From: Thamnaconus septentrionalis
Lineage: Eukaryota > Chordata > Actinopteri > Tetraodontiformes > Monacanthidae
NCBI GenBank assembly: GCA_009823395.1
Contig: CM020509.1
Coordinates: 19,945,001 to 20,009,000, forward strand
Direction of reading: 5' to 3'
Length of the DNA: 64,000 nt
Shown: piece after piece, positions 1 to 11,394 of the stretch
Layout: each line of letters begins with the position of its first letter
Numbering within the stretch: position 1 is the first letter of the stretch
The notes under the pieces: model-generated
The model's input: only the letters and a program-made list of their open reading frames with translations
The model's database searches: none
Told to the model about the DNA's origin: nothing
Made by a program: the position numbers and the translations under genes

Positions 1-210
1 AGTCGGCAGCAAATGCTGAGATTCGTGCAATTATTTTTTTTTTCAAGCTAAAATTCCTAATTATTTACATCCCTCAGAAATGTGCCGGTCTTCTTACTGT
101 GGCTCGATCATCCCCGTCTGTCAAAAAACCCAAGCATTTTTCACAGTTTCACCAGTGTTGAGGTGTTTAGGGACCCATTGAATGTCCCCCCTTCTTTTTT
201 TTTCCAACAG
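1..210. other. ids intron, 3' part
   Basis: No coding sequence is seen. The stretch ends in a T-rich tract and a TTCCAACAG acceptor directly before the first visible ids exon, so it is the 3' part of the intron matching human intron 5. Upstream ids exons, including the one with the catalytic cysteine, lie outside the window. Confidence 0.75.
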
Positions 211-381
211 GAGTTCTTGAGCCTTTACCCCTTGGACAAAATGACTCTGGCTCCCGACCCAGACGTCCCCGCCGGGCTCCCCCCCGTGGCCTACAACCCC
301 TGGGCCGACGTGAGGAAGCGGGAGGACGTCCAGCGGCTCAACGTCAGCTTCCCCTACGGACCCATTCCCAAAGACTTCCAG
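211..381 (+). CDS. ids: ids exon (human exon 6 equivalent)
   Basis: 171 bp, 57 codons, starts in phase 0 with [11 protein letters not shown] and ends KDFQ before GTGAGG. It carries [19 protein letters not shown] and the NVS glycosylation sequon. The length equals that of human exon 6. Confidence 0.95.
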
Positions 382-3300
382 GTGAGGAGCCTCAAGACGG
401 AGGTGAAGGAGTTGAGCCGAGCAGCGACCCTGGTGGCAACCGACCCTGTTCCTCCCGTTCCAGCTGCGCATACGACAGCATTACTACGCTGCCGTGTCGT
501 ACATGGACAGCCAGGTGGGGCGTCTGCTGGCCGCCCTGGACCAGCTGGGATTGGCCCAGAGCACCGTGGTGGTGTTCACCTCCGACCACGGTCAGTACCA
601 ACCGCTGAGTCCACCTGACTTCTTCCTTCTTTTTTTTTCTTTTTTCTTTTTTTCGCCAACACTCCCTAGAAATAGACGCGGAGGATTGTAATAAATTATG
701 CAGTGCCGCGGTTCGCCGCTAGATGGCAGTGTTGCTACACAACATTCTTGCCGTCGCCGATTTTTCACTCAAACTTTGACTTTTGTCTCCTTTTGATGAC
801 GGTTTGGACGAATCCTTCTCCTTCTCAAGATTATAGTTTTAAACCAGGGCCGCGTAGGTTAAGGAGGTTGCCCTGTTTGATGTATATCACTAAAGTCAAA
901 TCAAATTTTATTTAAAGAGCACTTTTCATACACTTGCAATGCAACTCTGGCTCAAAACAGTTAAACAATGCTAAATGAAAGAATAAGAGGAAAAATGGAT
1001 GCAACCATGTTTTTGTTTTCTTTCTCTCTCTCTCTCTCTCCCCACCCCTCCCTCCAGGATGGTCGTTGGGCGAGCACGGCGAGTGGGCGAAATACTCCAA
1101 CTTTGAGGTGGCGACGCGCGTCCCGCTCATCATCTACGACCCCGGCGTGACGGCGCCGCGCGGTTCGCCGAGGGAGCCGACCTTCCCCTTCGTCGACGCG
1201 TTCGGATCCTCGCCGCTCAGTTTCCACGGTGAGAGCCGCCGGATGGCGTCCCCATCACCCACCGTCGTCAACTTCCCTCTGGGGGGAAATTTTTTTTTTT
1301 AAATTAAATGGATATTAATTTAAAAAAACAAACAAATTCTGCTGGCTCAGATTCGCTGGGCTTTAGAGCAAACGGGGCAACGATGATGAAACTGAAGAGG
1401 GAAAAGACGTCCCCTTGCTAATTGCCTGACACCCCCCCCCTTATCCCTATACTCCCCCTCCTCCCTTCCCCACTTCAGATTACAGTGTAGTGAGGAATGT
1501 CGTGGAGCTGGTGGATGTGTTTCCCACCGTCGCCCACCTGGCTGGACTCAGGAGGCCCAGGTCTTGTCCACGCGTCTCTCTGAAGGTGCGGAACAATCAG
1601 TGAGATGAAAAAAAAAAAAAAAAACTACATTTTTAGGAATTTACCCAGTTTCAGATTGAACGGTGAATGGCTGTGGTGACTGCAACATCTGGTGTGTTTG
1701 TGACACTTTTATATTTGTCTTCTGCAAATGACAATATTGCCAATACAACTCAGGATATTCCCAATGAGCCCACTGTTCTAGCAGTAGTAACAATAATATT
1801 TTCCTTTTATGTGCTCTACATTTGTTTGTTAGCAAGCTGCACCGTTAGCATGTGGCTCCAGCCTCAGTCTGCGCTCCCGCCACAGAAGTGCTAGCGAAAG
1901 ACACCAGTCGTATTAGCCGTCGCACACTGAACTCAGCAGCGGCGTCGCCGGGACTTATTGACTTGCGCCCTCTGCTGCTCAGACGGAACTCTGCACCGAA
2001 GGAGAGGACCTGACCTACGCCGTGCGGTCCAGGGAGAGAGAGGACACCATGGACGAAGAGGCCATGTCCTTCAGCCAGTACCCTCGGCCTGCCGACACTC
2101 CACAGGTTCCCTCTATTTTCCAGGACACATAATTCAATTCATTAATTTCAATAATTTGTTTACTAGGCATGATGGAAAGTAGGCTAGGGTTTTTATTTTT
2201 GTGAAATAAATTTGGGTCGCGACTTCATTATGAGGAAAAATGTGGGTCCTGAGACTCCACCAGTTAAGAACCACTGAGCTCTTACCTGACTAGATTGAAA
2301 TCAGCAACCTGCTAACGTTTCCTTTTGCTCGAAAACAACGGAGACCATCCGTCCGCCCCAGAAGAAACCACTCGACCTCCTATCTGACGAACCTGCGTAC
2401 TGGCCCTTTAAATCTCAGCCGCGCGTCCTTCCTCCCAGGAGAACTCGGACCTGCCCGACCTGAAGGACATCAGGATCATGGGCTACTCCATCCGCTGCTG
2501 GGACTACCGCTTCACCTCGTGGCTGGGCTTCGACCCAAACACCTTCCAGGTGGGCGGAGTCATCAGGCAGCAGCAGCAGCAGCAGCAGCCCATTGTACTC
2601 TTACTTACTTCTCCTGGCTTACTTCCTGTCTCCCGTCCAGGTGAATTTGACGGACGTGCACGCCCGCGAGCTCTACATGGTGTCCAGCGACCCCGGCGAG
2701 GACCACAACCTCTACGGGGGCAAGCCGACGCTGAGCAAGCTGGCTGAGCTGCCTGCTGTAAGTCCTTCTGATGCACCGTCTCTGAACCGTCCCGACGGCT
2801 CGATTGGAAAAAAAAATAGCGCCTAAAAGTGGCGTCAAGCTGCCGCAGAGAAAGCCGTATGCAGCATACCTCCATTTTTCTTATCAAAATATGGTGGAAT
2901 GTGCAGAAAATAGGTTACAATGTTCAACAATTTATTTAATTTTTGCCTGATGCAATGTGCATAAAGTTAAAAGATTGAAAACTAATAAAAAAAAAGTTAT
3001 TGATTCAATTTTATATGAATATACAGAGAGAATGTATTTAGGCTTTATGGCGTGTTCAGTTTGTGCATCATGTTTTTGGTAACTAAGTAAAGTAATTGGT
3101 AAAGTAACTAATTCCTTTTGAAAATAAGTAATTAGTAGAGTAACTGGATTGCTTTCTTGGACAAGTAATCAGTAATTAGTAACTAATTACAATTTTTAAA
3201 GTCACTTGGCCAACGCAGATCAGGACGCATCAGCCAATCAGAATGAGCCAGCACACACCAGCACGTACCATGCCTGGGAACATGAAACTATTTTCTGGGG

Positions 3301-3640
3301 ATTTTCTGGCCTTTGTAATCTTTTTGAAAGCCTGAAAAAGACAGCCTGAAAAATCTACAATAGGAAGATTTATTATGAACTGTGTTTCAGGTCAAAGGTC
3401 GTCCTGGGGTAACATGTTTTTTGGGGTTTTGGCTGAAGTACCTCAAGTGGCCACTGGAGAAGAACGTCCGTATTGCCAATCTGCTATCCAGTTCTTCTAA
3501 TACAGTGATCCATGTCTCCTCCTCCTCCTCCTCCTCCCGCCCTCCAGTCTTTGTCTCTGCAGGCCAGGATGAAGCTGCAGCTCCTCTACCTCACCGCGGG
3601 GATGAAGGCCAGCAGGGACAAAGAAGATGGATTGAATTAA
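211..3640 (+). CDS. ids: iduronate 2-sulfatase, 3' half (gene span, join of 8 exons)
   Basis: Join 211-381, 464-590, 1058-1228, 1479-1585, 1983-2105, 2439-2549, 2641-2757, 3548-3640; about 339 codons in one open phase, all introns GT-AG. The product is a lysosomal sulfatase that removes the 2-O-sulfate of iduronate in dermatan and heparan sulfate. Family blocks are clear: [26 protein letters not shown] (the Asp-His pair binds the active-site calcium in human IDS), [40 protein letters not shown] and IMGYSIR. One NxS/T site (NVS) matches a human glycosylation site; NLT near the C-terminus matches another. The half with the signal peptide and the catalytic Cys is outside the window. Exon lengths of the first three visible exons (171, 127, 171) match or nearly match human exons 6-8. 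The gene is convergent with aff2. Confidence 0.95.
464..590 (+). CDS. ids: ids exon (human exon 7 equivalent)
   Basis: 127 bp following CTCCCGTTCCAG and ending CACG before GTCAGT. It encodes the stretch around [15 protein letters not shown] and ends inside FTSDHG, whose Asp-His are calcium ligands in human IDS. The human sequon in this exon (NST) reads QST here, so that glycosylation site is absent. Confidence 0.95.
1058..1228 (+). CDS. ids: ids exon (human exon 8 equivalent)
   Basis: 171 bp after a TC-rich tract and CCTCCAG. It completes the Gly of DHGW and reads [19 protein letters not shown], ending PLSFH plus one base before GTGAGA. It is 3 bp shorter than human exon 8, with the phase kept. 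Confidence 0.95.
1479..1585 (+). CDS. ids: ids exon, first part of the human exon 9 region
   Basis: 107 bp, reads [20 protein letters not shown] and on to RVSLK, followed by GTGCGG. It aligns with the human segment around LVELVSLFPTLAGLAG. In human this lies in the single terminal exon; here an intron follows. Confidence 0.92.
1983..2105 (+). CDS. ids: ids exon, second part of the human exon 9 region
   Basis: 123 bp, 41 codons, phase 0, after GCTGCTCAG. It begins [14 protein letters not shown] and ends [12 protein letters not shown] before GTTCCC. The conserved block is SQYPRP. Confidence 0.92.
2439..2549 (+). CDS. ids: ids exon, third part of the human exon 9 region
   Basis: 111 bp, 37 codons, after CTTCCTCCCAG. 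It reads [18 protein letters not shown] and ends DPNTFQ before GTGGGC. IMGYSIR and the DYR block are family signatures. Confidence 0.93.
2568..2588. repeat. (CAG)7 in an ids intron
   Basis: Seven uninterrupted CAG triplets lie 18 bases after the donor at 2550, in a 91-base intron. They are not part of the coding frame if the flanking splice sites are used. Confidence 0.9.
2641..2757 (+). CDS. ids: ids exon, fourth part of the human exon 9 region
   Basis: 117 bp, 39 codons, after TCTCCCGTCCAG. It reads [20 protein letters not shown] and ends LSKLAELPA before GTAAGT. It matches the human C-terminal block around NFSDIHAGELYFVDSDP, including the sequon. Confidence 0.93.
3078..3200. repeat. AGTAACTAATTAC-type repeat in the last ids intron
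   Basis: A cluster of AAGTAACT / AGTAATTAG / GTAACTAATTAC words on both strands, resembling the terminal part of a short fish DNA transposon. No terminal inverted repeat pair or target duplication could be fixed. Confidence 0.4.
3216..3500 (+). repeat. dispersed repeat, copy 1 (last ids intron)
   Basis: Shares long blocks, in opposite orientation, with 37680-38030 (for example CCTCAAGTGGCCACTGG here against CCAGTGGCCACTTGAGG there). Both also share the stretches around CCAATCAGAATGAGCC and ATTTTCTGGGGATTTTCTGG. A partial third copy is at 27185-27310. The family is unrecognised. Confidence 0.65.
3548..3640 (+). CDS. ids: ids terminal coding exon
   Basis: The frame continues [18 protein letters not shown] and ends KEDGLN before TAA (3638-3640). 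Human IDS ends soon after the equivalent of the previous exon, so this is a C-terminal extension of roughly 25-30 residues. Two in-frame acceptors 15 bases apart are possible, after CCCTCCAG (exon from 3548) or after TCTCTGCAG (exon from 3563). The start is therefore uncertain by five codons. Confidence 0.75.
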   Translation, partial: SLSLQARMKLQLLYLTAGMKASRDKEDGLN

Positions 3641-3645
3641 ATAAA
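3640..3645 (+). promoter_or_regulatory. candidate ids polyadenylation signal
   Basis: AATAAA overlaps the last base of the TAA stop. If used, the 3' UTR would be only a few tens of bases. A second AATAAA lies at about 5173 and would give a more usual UTR. Which one is used cannot be told from the sequence. Confidence 0.35.
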
Positions 3646-5517
<1,872 letters not shown>

Positions 5518-5702
5518 CAGAGGTAGGTAGTAACAAGTACAAATACTTTGTTAGGGTACTTCAATAGAGTTTTTTTTTTTAGGTATCTGCACTTTACTAG
5601 ATCATTTCTTTTTCGAACAACTCTTTTACTCCTAATATTTGTACCAAATATCTGCACTTTTTAATCCCTGCATTGGAAAGACAAAGCAAAGTTATTATTC
5701 TT

Positions 5703-5990
5703 CCATCCATCCATCCATCCATCTCCTGCGGTTTATCCGGAGTCGGCTCGCGGGTGGCAACAGTCTCACCAGAGTCGCCCAGGCTTCCTCGGACCCAGTC
5801 ACCTCCTCCAGCTCATCCAGTGGGAACCCGAGGTGTTCTCAGGACTTGTCCCTCCAGTGTTTCCTGGGTCTTTCTCCCTCTGGTGGAACACGCCTGGAAC
5901 ACCTCACTCTCCCACCCCCGCCCCCGGGGAGGCATCCAGGAGGCATCTGAAACAGATGTCTGAGCCACCTCGCCTGGCTCCTCTTCGATG
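5703..5990 (-). mobile_element. LINE 3' fragment (end of the reverse transcriptase ORF)
   Basis: On the - strand the sequence reads RWLRHLFQMPPGCLPG, close to the widespread fish LINE C-terminal motif (GHLFRMPPGRLPGE type), then frame breaks. It ends in a (CCAT)n tail at 5703-5722, the 3' end on the - strand. It is 5'-truncated and not coding. L2/RTE-like assignment is from memory of fish repeats. Confidence 0.75.
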
Positions 5991-6152
5991 TGGAGGAACT
6001 ACTTCTTCTTCTTCGTCGAAGTGGAGCCATTTTAACTCTGCTGCTGCTGCGTAGTTCAGTCAATGAACTTTTATTCCTCAGTTTTGTGGTCACTGTTGAG
6101 AACGTTTTCAGTCTAGAAAAGAGTAAACATGGATGTAACAACAATATATGTA

Positions 6153-6504
6153 CAGGTACTACCCAGAAAATTTGAATATCCTGAAAAGGTTGTTGTATTT
6201 CTGCAATTCGACTTAAAAGGTGAATTTGACACATTATATAAACGAATAATATGCAAATCAATATATTTCAAGTTTTTATTTCTTTGGATTTTGCTGATCA
6301 GGTCTTGCAGCTTAAAAAAAAAAAAACTCAAATTCAAAAACTCAGAAAATTAGTTTGTGGGTTTAATAAGTTACAACAAGGTACTGCTTGAGATACTGTA
6401 TGTCAATTTGCGTGTAATGGCTCAATGTTCTTTTCATCTTTTATGTTAAATTGCCAAAATAAAACAACTTTTACTTGATATTGTAATTTTTCGGGTAGTA
6501 CCTG
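6153..6504. mobile_element. Tc1/mariner-like MITE
   Basis: The ends CAGGTACTACCC and GGGTAGTACCTG are inverted repeats flanked by TA on both sides (6151-6152, 6505-6506), the target duplication expected for Tc1/mariner. There is no transposase; the interior includes an A-rich run and a diverged AAAATTTGAATATC-type terminal motif. Confidence 0.8.
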
Positions 6505-6692
6505 TATTGTTTCATTAGTTGCAAAAAACTTTACTTCAGTGCATTTCAGAACCTAAACTCTCTAACCTTTACTTGAGTAAAGGAATTGAATTAGCACTTA
6601 CTGACTTTCACCACGCTATTTTTTTTTTTTTTTTTTAAAAAGTATCAATACTTTTACTTAAGTACAGATTATGAGTACTTTTGCCACCTCAG

Positions 6693-7911
6693 ATGACAAT
6701 TTAAAAAAACAACAACACTACAGCCGTGACTCCAGCCTGCTGGACGCCAGTGTAAATCCAGTCCCAGTAAATAAAAGACGTCATCACCTCAATTAGCCGC
6801 AGACCATCACTTGGCTGTAAGTCAGCCTCTCCTCGGCGCTTCGCTCCGGTGTCTTCAGTCACCCGCTACGCCGACATCTGTGACCGTGGCGAGGGCGTCA
6901 GCCGAGGCGGCCAATTAGAAGTCAGACAGGATGTGATATGCCGGCTGCCAACGTGGAAACCACTTTAATCAGGAGTCCATCAATTAGGACCAATGAGCCC
7001 TTTCCCCTGTTAGCGCTGCCGGAGCAATGAACCGCAGAGCTGAAGTGAGAGCGCCTCTCGCTCTCGACATTAGCTTCAGCGGCGGCGGCCGCCGTCACCG
7101 CCAGCGCGCGGAGGTTCTGGCGGAAGACACTTTGCAGCTCAGGCTGTCAGTGTGGCGGCAAATTGTTGCTAGTTGTGTGCAGTGGCGTATAACAGGAACT
7201 GTATTTTGGACGCAGCGGTGCAAAACTGGATTGGGCCATCTTTTGAAATAAATGGTGCGATACAAAACAAGAATATCATGAATATTTGATTATTTCAATT
7301 TATTCTGTAGCAGCTAGTAGTAGCTTGTAGGAACGAGCCCCAAAGAAAAGCAAAGGGCTAAACCTAGGAGCCCGATAATTCCCCAACAAAACAGAGTTTT
7401 CACACGCGAAGTTAGCGAACAATCGGCACAAACACGACAGTCGAACTAGAAGGCGCGAGGGCTACACGAGGTTAGCGGACGACAATTGGCACAAACGCGA
7501 GCTAACAGCCGCCATCAGACCGGGCCCCGTGCTCAGGAACACGGAAGCATTTATCACTTCCGGGGACTCCGTCCGACGACGACGGGGGCGGCGATCAGCG
7601 AATCACCCGGTGGGCGGAGCCATGATTTCCCCCTCGTTGATGACGTTGCAGTGGGCGATGGTCAGGGAAGCACCTGGTGAACGGAGTCAGGAGAAGAACC
7701 AATGTCAAAAAGTGGAGAGGAAATCCAGTCACAAAAGTCGTTATTTGAATGATTTCTAATTTGGCAACGTAAAAAGTTAAAACATTGAACATCTCAAAGT
7801 GCTTTTAAACACTAAAGTGGATTTGAGTAAGCTAGTGTTTGTGAGGTTTTGTAGAGGATAAATCTTGAGAGGTGGTTGTGAGCGGGAGTTCCTGTCTTTC
7901 TTTGTCTCTTT
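6693..7911. other. intergenic, nothing recognised
   Basis: No exon, tRNA or repeat structure was identified. The 6880-7140 and 7370-7620 parts are relatively GC- and CpG-rich but show no coding phase with splice sites. Confidence 0.5.
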
Positions 7912-8602
7912 GGCCCTGTTTGCACTTGGTCACTTGGATCACGAGAACGCATCTCGGAGCATCTGTTGGCACTGAGCATTAACATGCGTCTCGAGCGTGC
8001 CATTTGTGGCCGCATTACACTTCCTTCGCGTACTTATGTATCCCATGATGCTTTGCGTGCTGCTGCAAAAATAATTTTTTTTAAACAAAAAAAAATATAT
8101 ATTTTTGATTGCTCTTGGGGGCCCCCTAGTGGTCTTGGGGCCCTAAGCCATCGTTTACTTCGCTTATGCCTTGGGCCGGCTATGTATGAAAATAATGTGT
8201 AGGTCAGCAAAGCTCATCTACTTGCATGTTTCCAATCAACAGATTCACCAATTTCAATATATGCTATATATATATGGATATGCGGACAACGGACACTTCA
8301 ACTGCAGACCGAGCCGTGCACGCGCGACGGTTGATTGTGCTTTTGGGAGGCTGAAGGGTAGATTTCGGTGTCTGCTGAAAAAGATGGACATCAGCGTCGC
8401 GAAGGTGCCTCCCGTTGTCGGCAGCCGCGTTGTCTTGCGCAACTTGTGCGAGTCACAGGGTGATGCCTTTCAGATGCATCCCGAGGAAAATGAAGAAGAG
8501 CCACGTCATGCGAGACGCGCTCTCGCCGCGTATTTTACCGAGCGCTGATTGCGAGAATAACATAGGGAGTTCTGTTTGAATGACCAAAGTGCAAACAGGG
8601 CC
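7912..8602 (+). mobile_element. internally deleted PIF/Harbinger element
   Basis: Terminal inverted repeats GGCCCTGTTTGCACTTGG (7912-7929) and, reversed at 8584-8602, GGCCCTGTTTGCACTTTGG. About 690 bp in all, holding the 3' end of a Harbinger-type transposase on the + strand. The flanking trinucleotides TTT and TTG do not form a clean duplication. Confidence 0.8.
8279..8548 (+). pseudogene. Harbinger (HARBI1-like) transposase 3' end
   Basis: The frame reads ARATVDCAFGRLKGRFRC, then KVPPVVGSRVVLRNLCES, and ends at TGA after AAYFTER. This matches the last third of the DDE nuclease of PIF/Harbinger transposases (family pattern AFGRLKGRWRCL, then LHNxCE). Upstream catalytic parts are missing and the frame opens into unrelated sequence, so it is a remnant of an internal deletion. 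Confidence 0.8.
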
Positions 8603-9911
8603 TTGACTCTCCCCCAGTCTCTTTCTTCCTCCCTCTCCCCGCTAAGAAGGCTTAATGTACGGTGCCAGTGAATGAATGAATCGTGCTCTGGTAAAGTGGC
8701 CCGGTAGTTCCGATGTCGAAGACAGAGACAATTGGAATGAATGAGAAGACGACTTGAAGGACACTCGGTGCCACGAGATTTGATTGATAAAAAAATAGAA
8801 TAAAAAATATATATATGAGAGAAAAAAAAATTCTGGAGACCCCTAACGCAACAATAGCGGCAACCCTAACCACATTGCCAACCCCTACCAGAACCCCAAC
8901 CCCACACCCACTGTAAGACTTGAAGCCGACCTTTGCATTCAAAGTCAGTTCTCTTGCTCCCTGAGCTGCCTGCGCACTCCCGCGGTCGTACATCCACTGG
9001 CACATTTATCTTTCTTCTGTGGACCATTAAACTTCAAAATGGATTCCTGCCCATAGACAAGACTTGAACTGTCAACCTTGTGACTCAGAGACAGTTGCCT
9101 TGTCCTCTGAGCTTTGTCGGGTGAAGTATGTCGGTTTTTTTTTTTTCCGGCAGCCAAAAAAAAATAGAAGTCCTTGAAGCCAGCGCCAGTTCTAGGAGTG
9201 CACATTTTTCTTCTTTTTTTTTAACACTTTTTTTTTTTTTTTTTAACGCTGTTAGTGTTTCCTTCACGGCCTAGGCTTTTTAGCTGCGTGTCAAGCTCTC
9301 AACCATGGAGAAGTGGATTGCACTCTGTCAGGCCTCAACCCTAAGACCTGTCCAACTCGGGAGTCCCACCTGAAGACTAAAGCTCCTGCTGGTATAAAGC
9401 TTAGGGTCACTGAGGCACGCAGACCCCTCTGACCACAAATCTGGTTAATTTTCAAAATAAAAGCAATCTTCAAAATAAAATACAGCGAATGACAAATTTA
9501 ATCATATTTGTGTTTGTTATATTTGTCAGTATCTTGTATCAAGAGTGCGAGAGAGATGAAACAAATACACGCTCGCGCGCGCACACACACACACACACAC
9601 ACGAAAGAGAGCATAACGATGACGAATAATTATAATCAGGTGTGTTAAATTGGAGAGAAATGTAAAACATTCAGGACAGCAGATCTCCAGAAGCAGGGTT
9701 GGTGACCACTGAGTTGGAGCATCGCCTACATTGGCTTTTATTACACACATGCCATCGATTAGCTGAGACCGTGTCTCCCTCACCCAGCAGCACACTATCT
9801 GGTTATAGGCATCAAAACCTTTCTAAAACTTAAGGTCTTCAGCTGTGAATGGGCTTGGAGAAAATCTATCCATTGCCGTTCATTGTATTGTTTACATCTG
9901 AGTGTCTCCAA
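8603..9911. other. intergenic, low-complexity tracts only
   Basis: No gene found. It holds poly-T/A runs near 9138 and 9220-9244 and a CG/CA tract at 9575-9602. Confidence 0.5.
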
Positions 9912-9969
9912 TATGGCCGCGCATGCAGGTAACTGGCAAAAATTTGACGTCGGTGAAAACACTCTATAG

Positions 9970-10642
9970 CAGGGGTGTCAAACTCATTTTTGTTCACGGG
10001 CCACATAGAGGAAAATCTATTCCCCAGAGGGCCGGAGCGGTAAAATCATGGTATGGTAAAAATAACAACAACATCCAGTTGTTTTCTTTGTTTTACTTTG
10101 TTTGTGTTCTTTGAGCACTCTGCACTCTGCATCAGTGTTGCCAACTCCTCAGTAAGGAAAGCCGCTATTGGCTGTCCTGAAAGTCGCTGGAAGTCGCCAA
10201 ATGACGTCATCGTCTAATTTGCATAATTGACAATTTGCACTTGATTGCAAGGTAATAACACCTGGAAAAGTCACTAGAGTTGTCGCTAGTCGCTTTTGAC
10301 AAAAAAAAGTCACCATGGGGAGTTGGAAAGTCGCCAGATGGAGCGAGAAAGTCGCCAAGTTGGCAACACTGCTCCACATCAGCTTTGTCTGTTTCGACAG
10401 AGACATTCTGGCACACTGAGGGTAGCCAATAGGAGACGTTCCAGGGCAATGGGGGTAGCCAATAGGAGACGTGAGTGGCTGTACTTGTGCCGATTTGCTC
10501 AGCCCCTGTATTGAGTTTGCTTGCGAACCAGAAACGATATTGCGACACCAAGTGGACACATTTAGAACAGCACTTTCTTTCTTTCTTGATAAATTGCAGT
10601 TTTCATATTTTGCAAAATCATCTCGTATGTTTGACACCCCTG
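9970..10642. mobile_element. hAT transposon with perfect 8-bp target duplication
   Basis: Ends CAGGGGTGTCAAAC and GTTTGACACCCCTG are inverted repeats, flanked on both sides by CTCTATAG (9962-9969 and 10643-10650). No transposase frame; a nonautonomous hAT. It interrupts the gag remnant, and a second element is nested inside. Confidence 0.92.
10133..10371. mobile_element. hAT-like MITE nested in the hAT
   Basis: Ends CAGTGTTGCCAACT and AGTTGGCAACACTG are perfect 14-base inverted repeats. The flanking octamers CTCTGCAT and CTCCACAT differ at two positions, consistent with an aged 8-bp duplication. 239 bp, no coding capacity. Confidence 0.85.
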
Positions 10643-11394
10643 CTCTATAGGGTCTCTGCCTCCATTTGATGCAAAGGAGCAAGCTTGGGAGGAACACTGT
10701 GAAATAACGGAGCACTTCTTTACCGCCAATGCCATCGGAGAGGAAGATATAAAGTCCATTTTGCCCAGTGCGGTGGGAGCACAAACTTATAGCTGGATGA
10801 GAAACCTCATATAAGTCCAGCAAATCCAAGAGAGGAGACTTCTGCAGAATTGGTAACTATATTAAAGAACCACTTCAACCCAAAACCCAGTGGAATCGTC
10901 CGGAGATTTGGATTTATTTCACGCACGAGAAGACCCGACGAATTTGTGGCCGAGTTGAGGAAACGCGACTCAAGATTGTGATTATGGCGCAACACTTTCA
11001 CAAATGTTACGGGACAGACTGGCGCGTGGAATGAATGATGACCGCGTCCGGGGTAGATTATTGTCGGAGGCCAATCTCACGTTTCAAAGTGCCCCGCCTC
11101 TATAAGCACAGGCGCCGGAGTCCGCCAACAAGAAATGCGTCTGCGCGTAGGATCCGCAGGCTACAGCAGGAGCTACGGCGCGTCCCGTAATGCAGCGACG
11201 GCTGGCGGATCAGACGGAAGAGAGGGAGACAGAGCAGAGCAAAGCGAAAAGATGAAGGTGTGTTTAAAGAGGAGCTGGGAACTTTGAAAAGGTTTTAAAG
11301 CTGATGCTGAGCCGGACTGATTGCTAAGAGAACACCATCATCACGCCAGGGAAGCAGTCTGAACGGGCAGCTCCTGAGGTTTCTTTGCTCAAGC

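Larger units (their letters stand above)
5518..6692 (+). mobile_element. hAT-like element with nested insertions
   Basis: The left end CAGAGGTAGGTAGTAACAAG followed by TACAAATACTTTG, and the right end TACTTTTGCCACCTCAG, are the two ends of a common fish hAT-type nonautonomous element. The 8-base flanks ATATGAAT and ATGACAAT agree at 5 of 8 positions, so the target duplication is decayed. Inside sit a LINE 3' fragment (5703-5990) and a mariner-like MITE (6153-6504), which explains its length beside the 305-bp relative at 63398-63702. Confidence 0.7.
9912..11130 (+). pseudogene. Ty3/gypsy gag remnant
   Basis: A start-like ATG at 9912 is followed after 50 bases by the hAT insertion. The reading resumes at about 10651 with SLPPFDAKEQ, EHFFTANAIGEED and SAVGAQTYSWMRNL, then in other phases FNPKPSGIV-, GATLSQMLRDRLARG- and LLSEANLTF-type blocks. 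These are typical of the capsid-like gag of Ty3/gypsy elements. Stops (for example after RNLI) and frameshifts make it non-functional. Confidence 0.75.

Noticed and set aside
82..618. A 178-codon open stretch on the + strand
   Set aside because: It runs through ids exons 211-381 and 464-590 and the intron between them by chance. The true phase changes at the splice sites, and the conserved blocks fit the spliced model.
10149..10829. A 226-codon frame on the - strand
   Set aside because: It crosses the nested hAT ends, the target duplication and the antisense of the gag remnant, so it cannot be one real gene.
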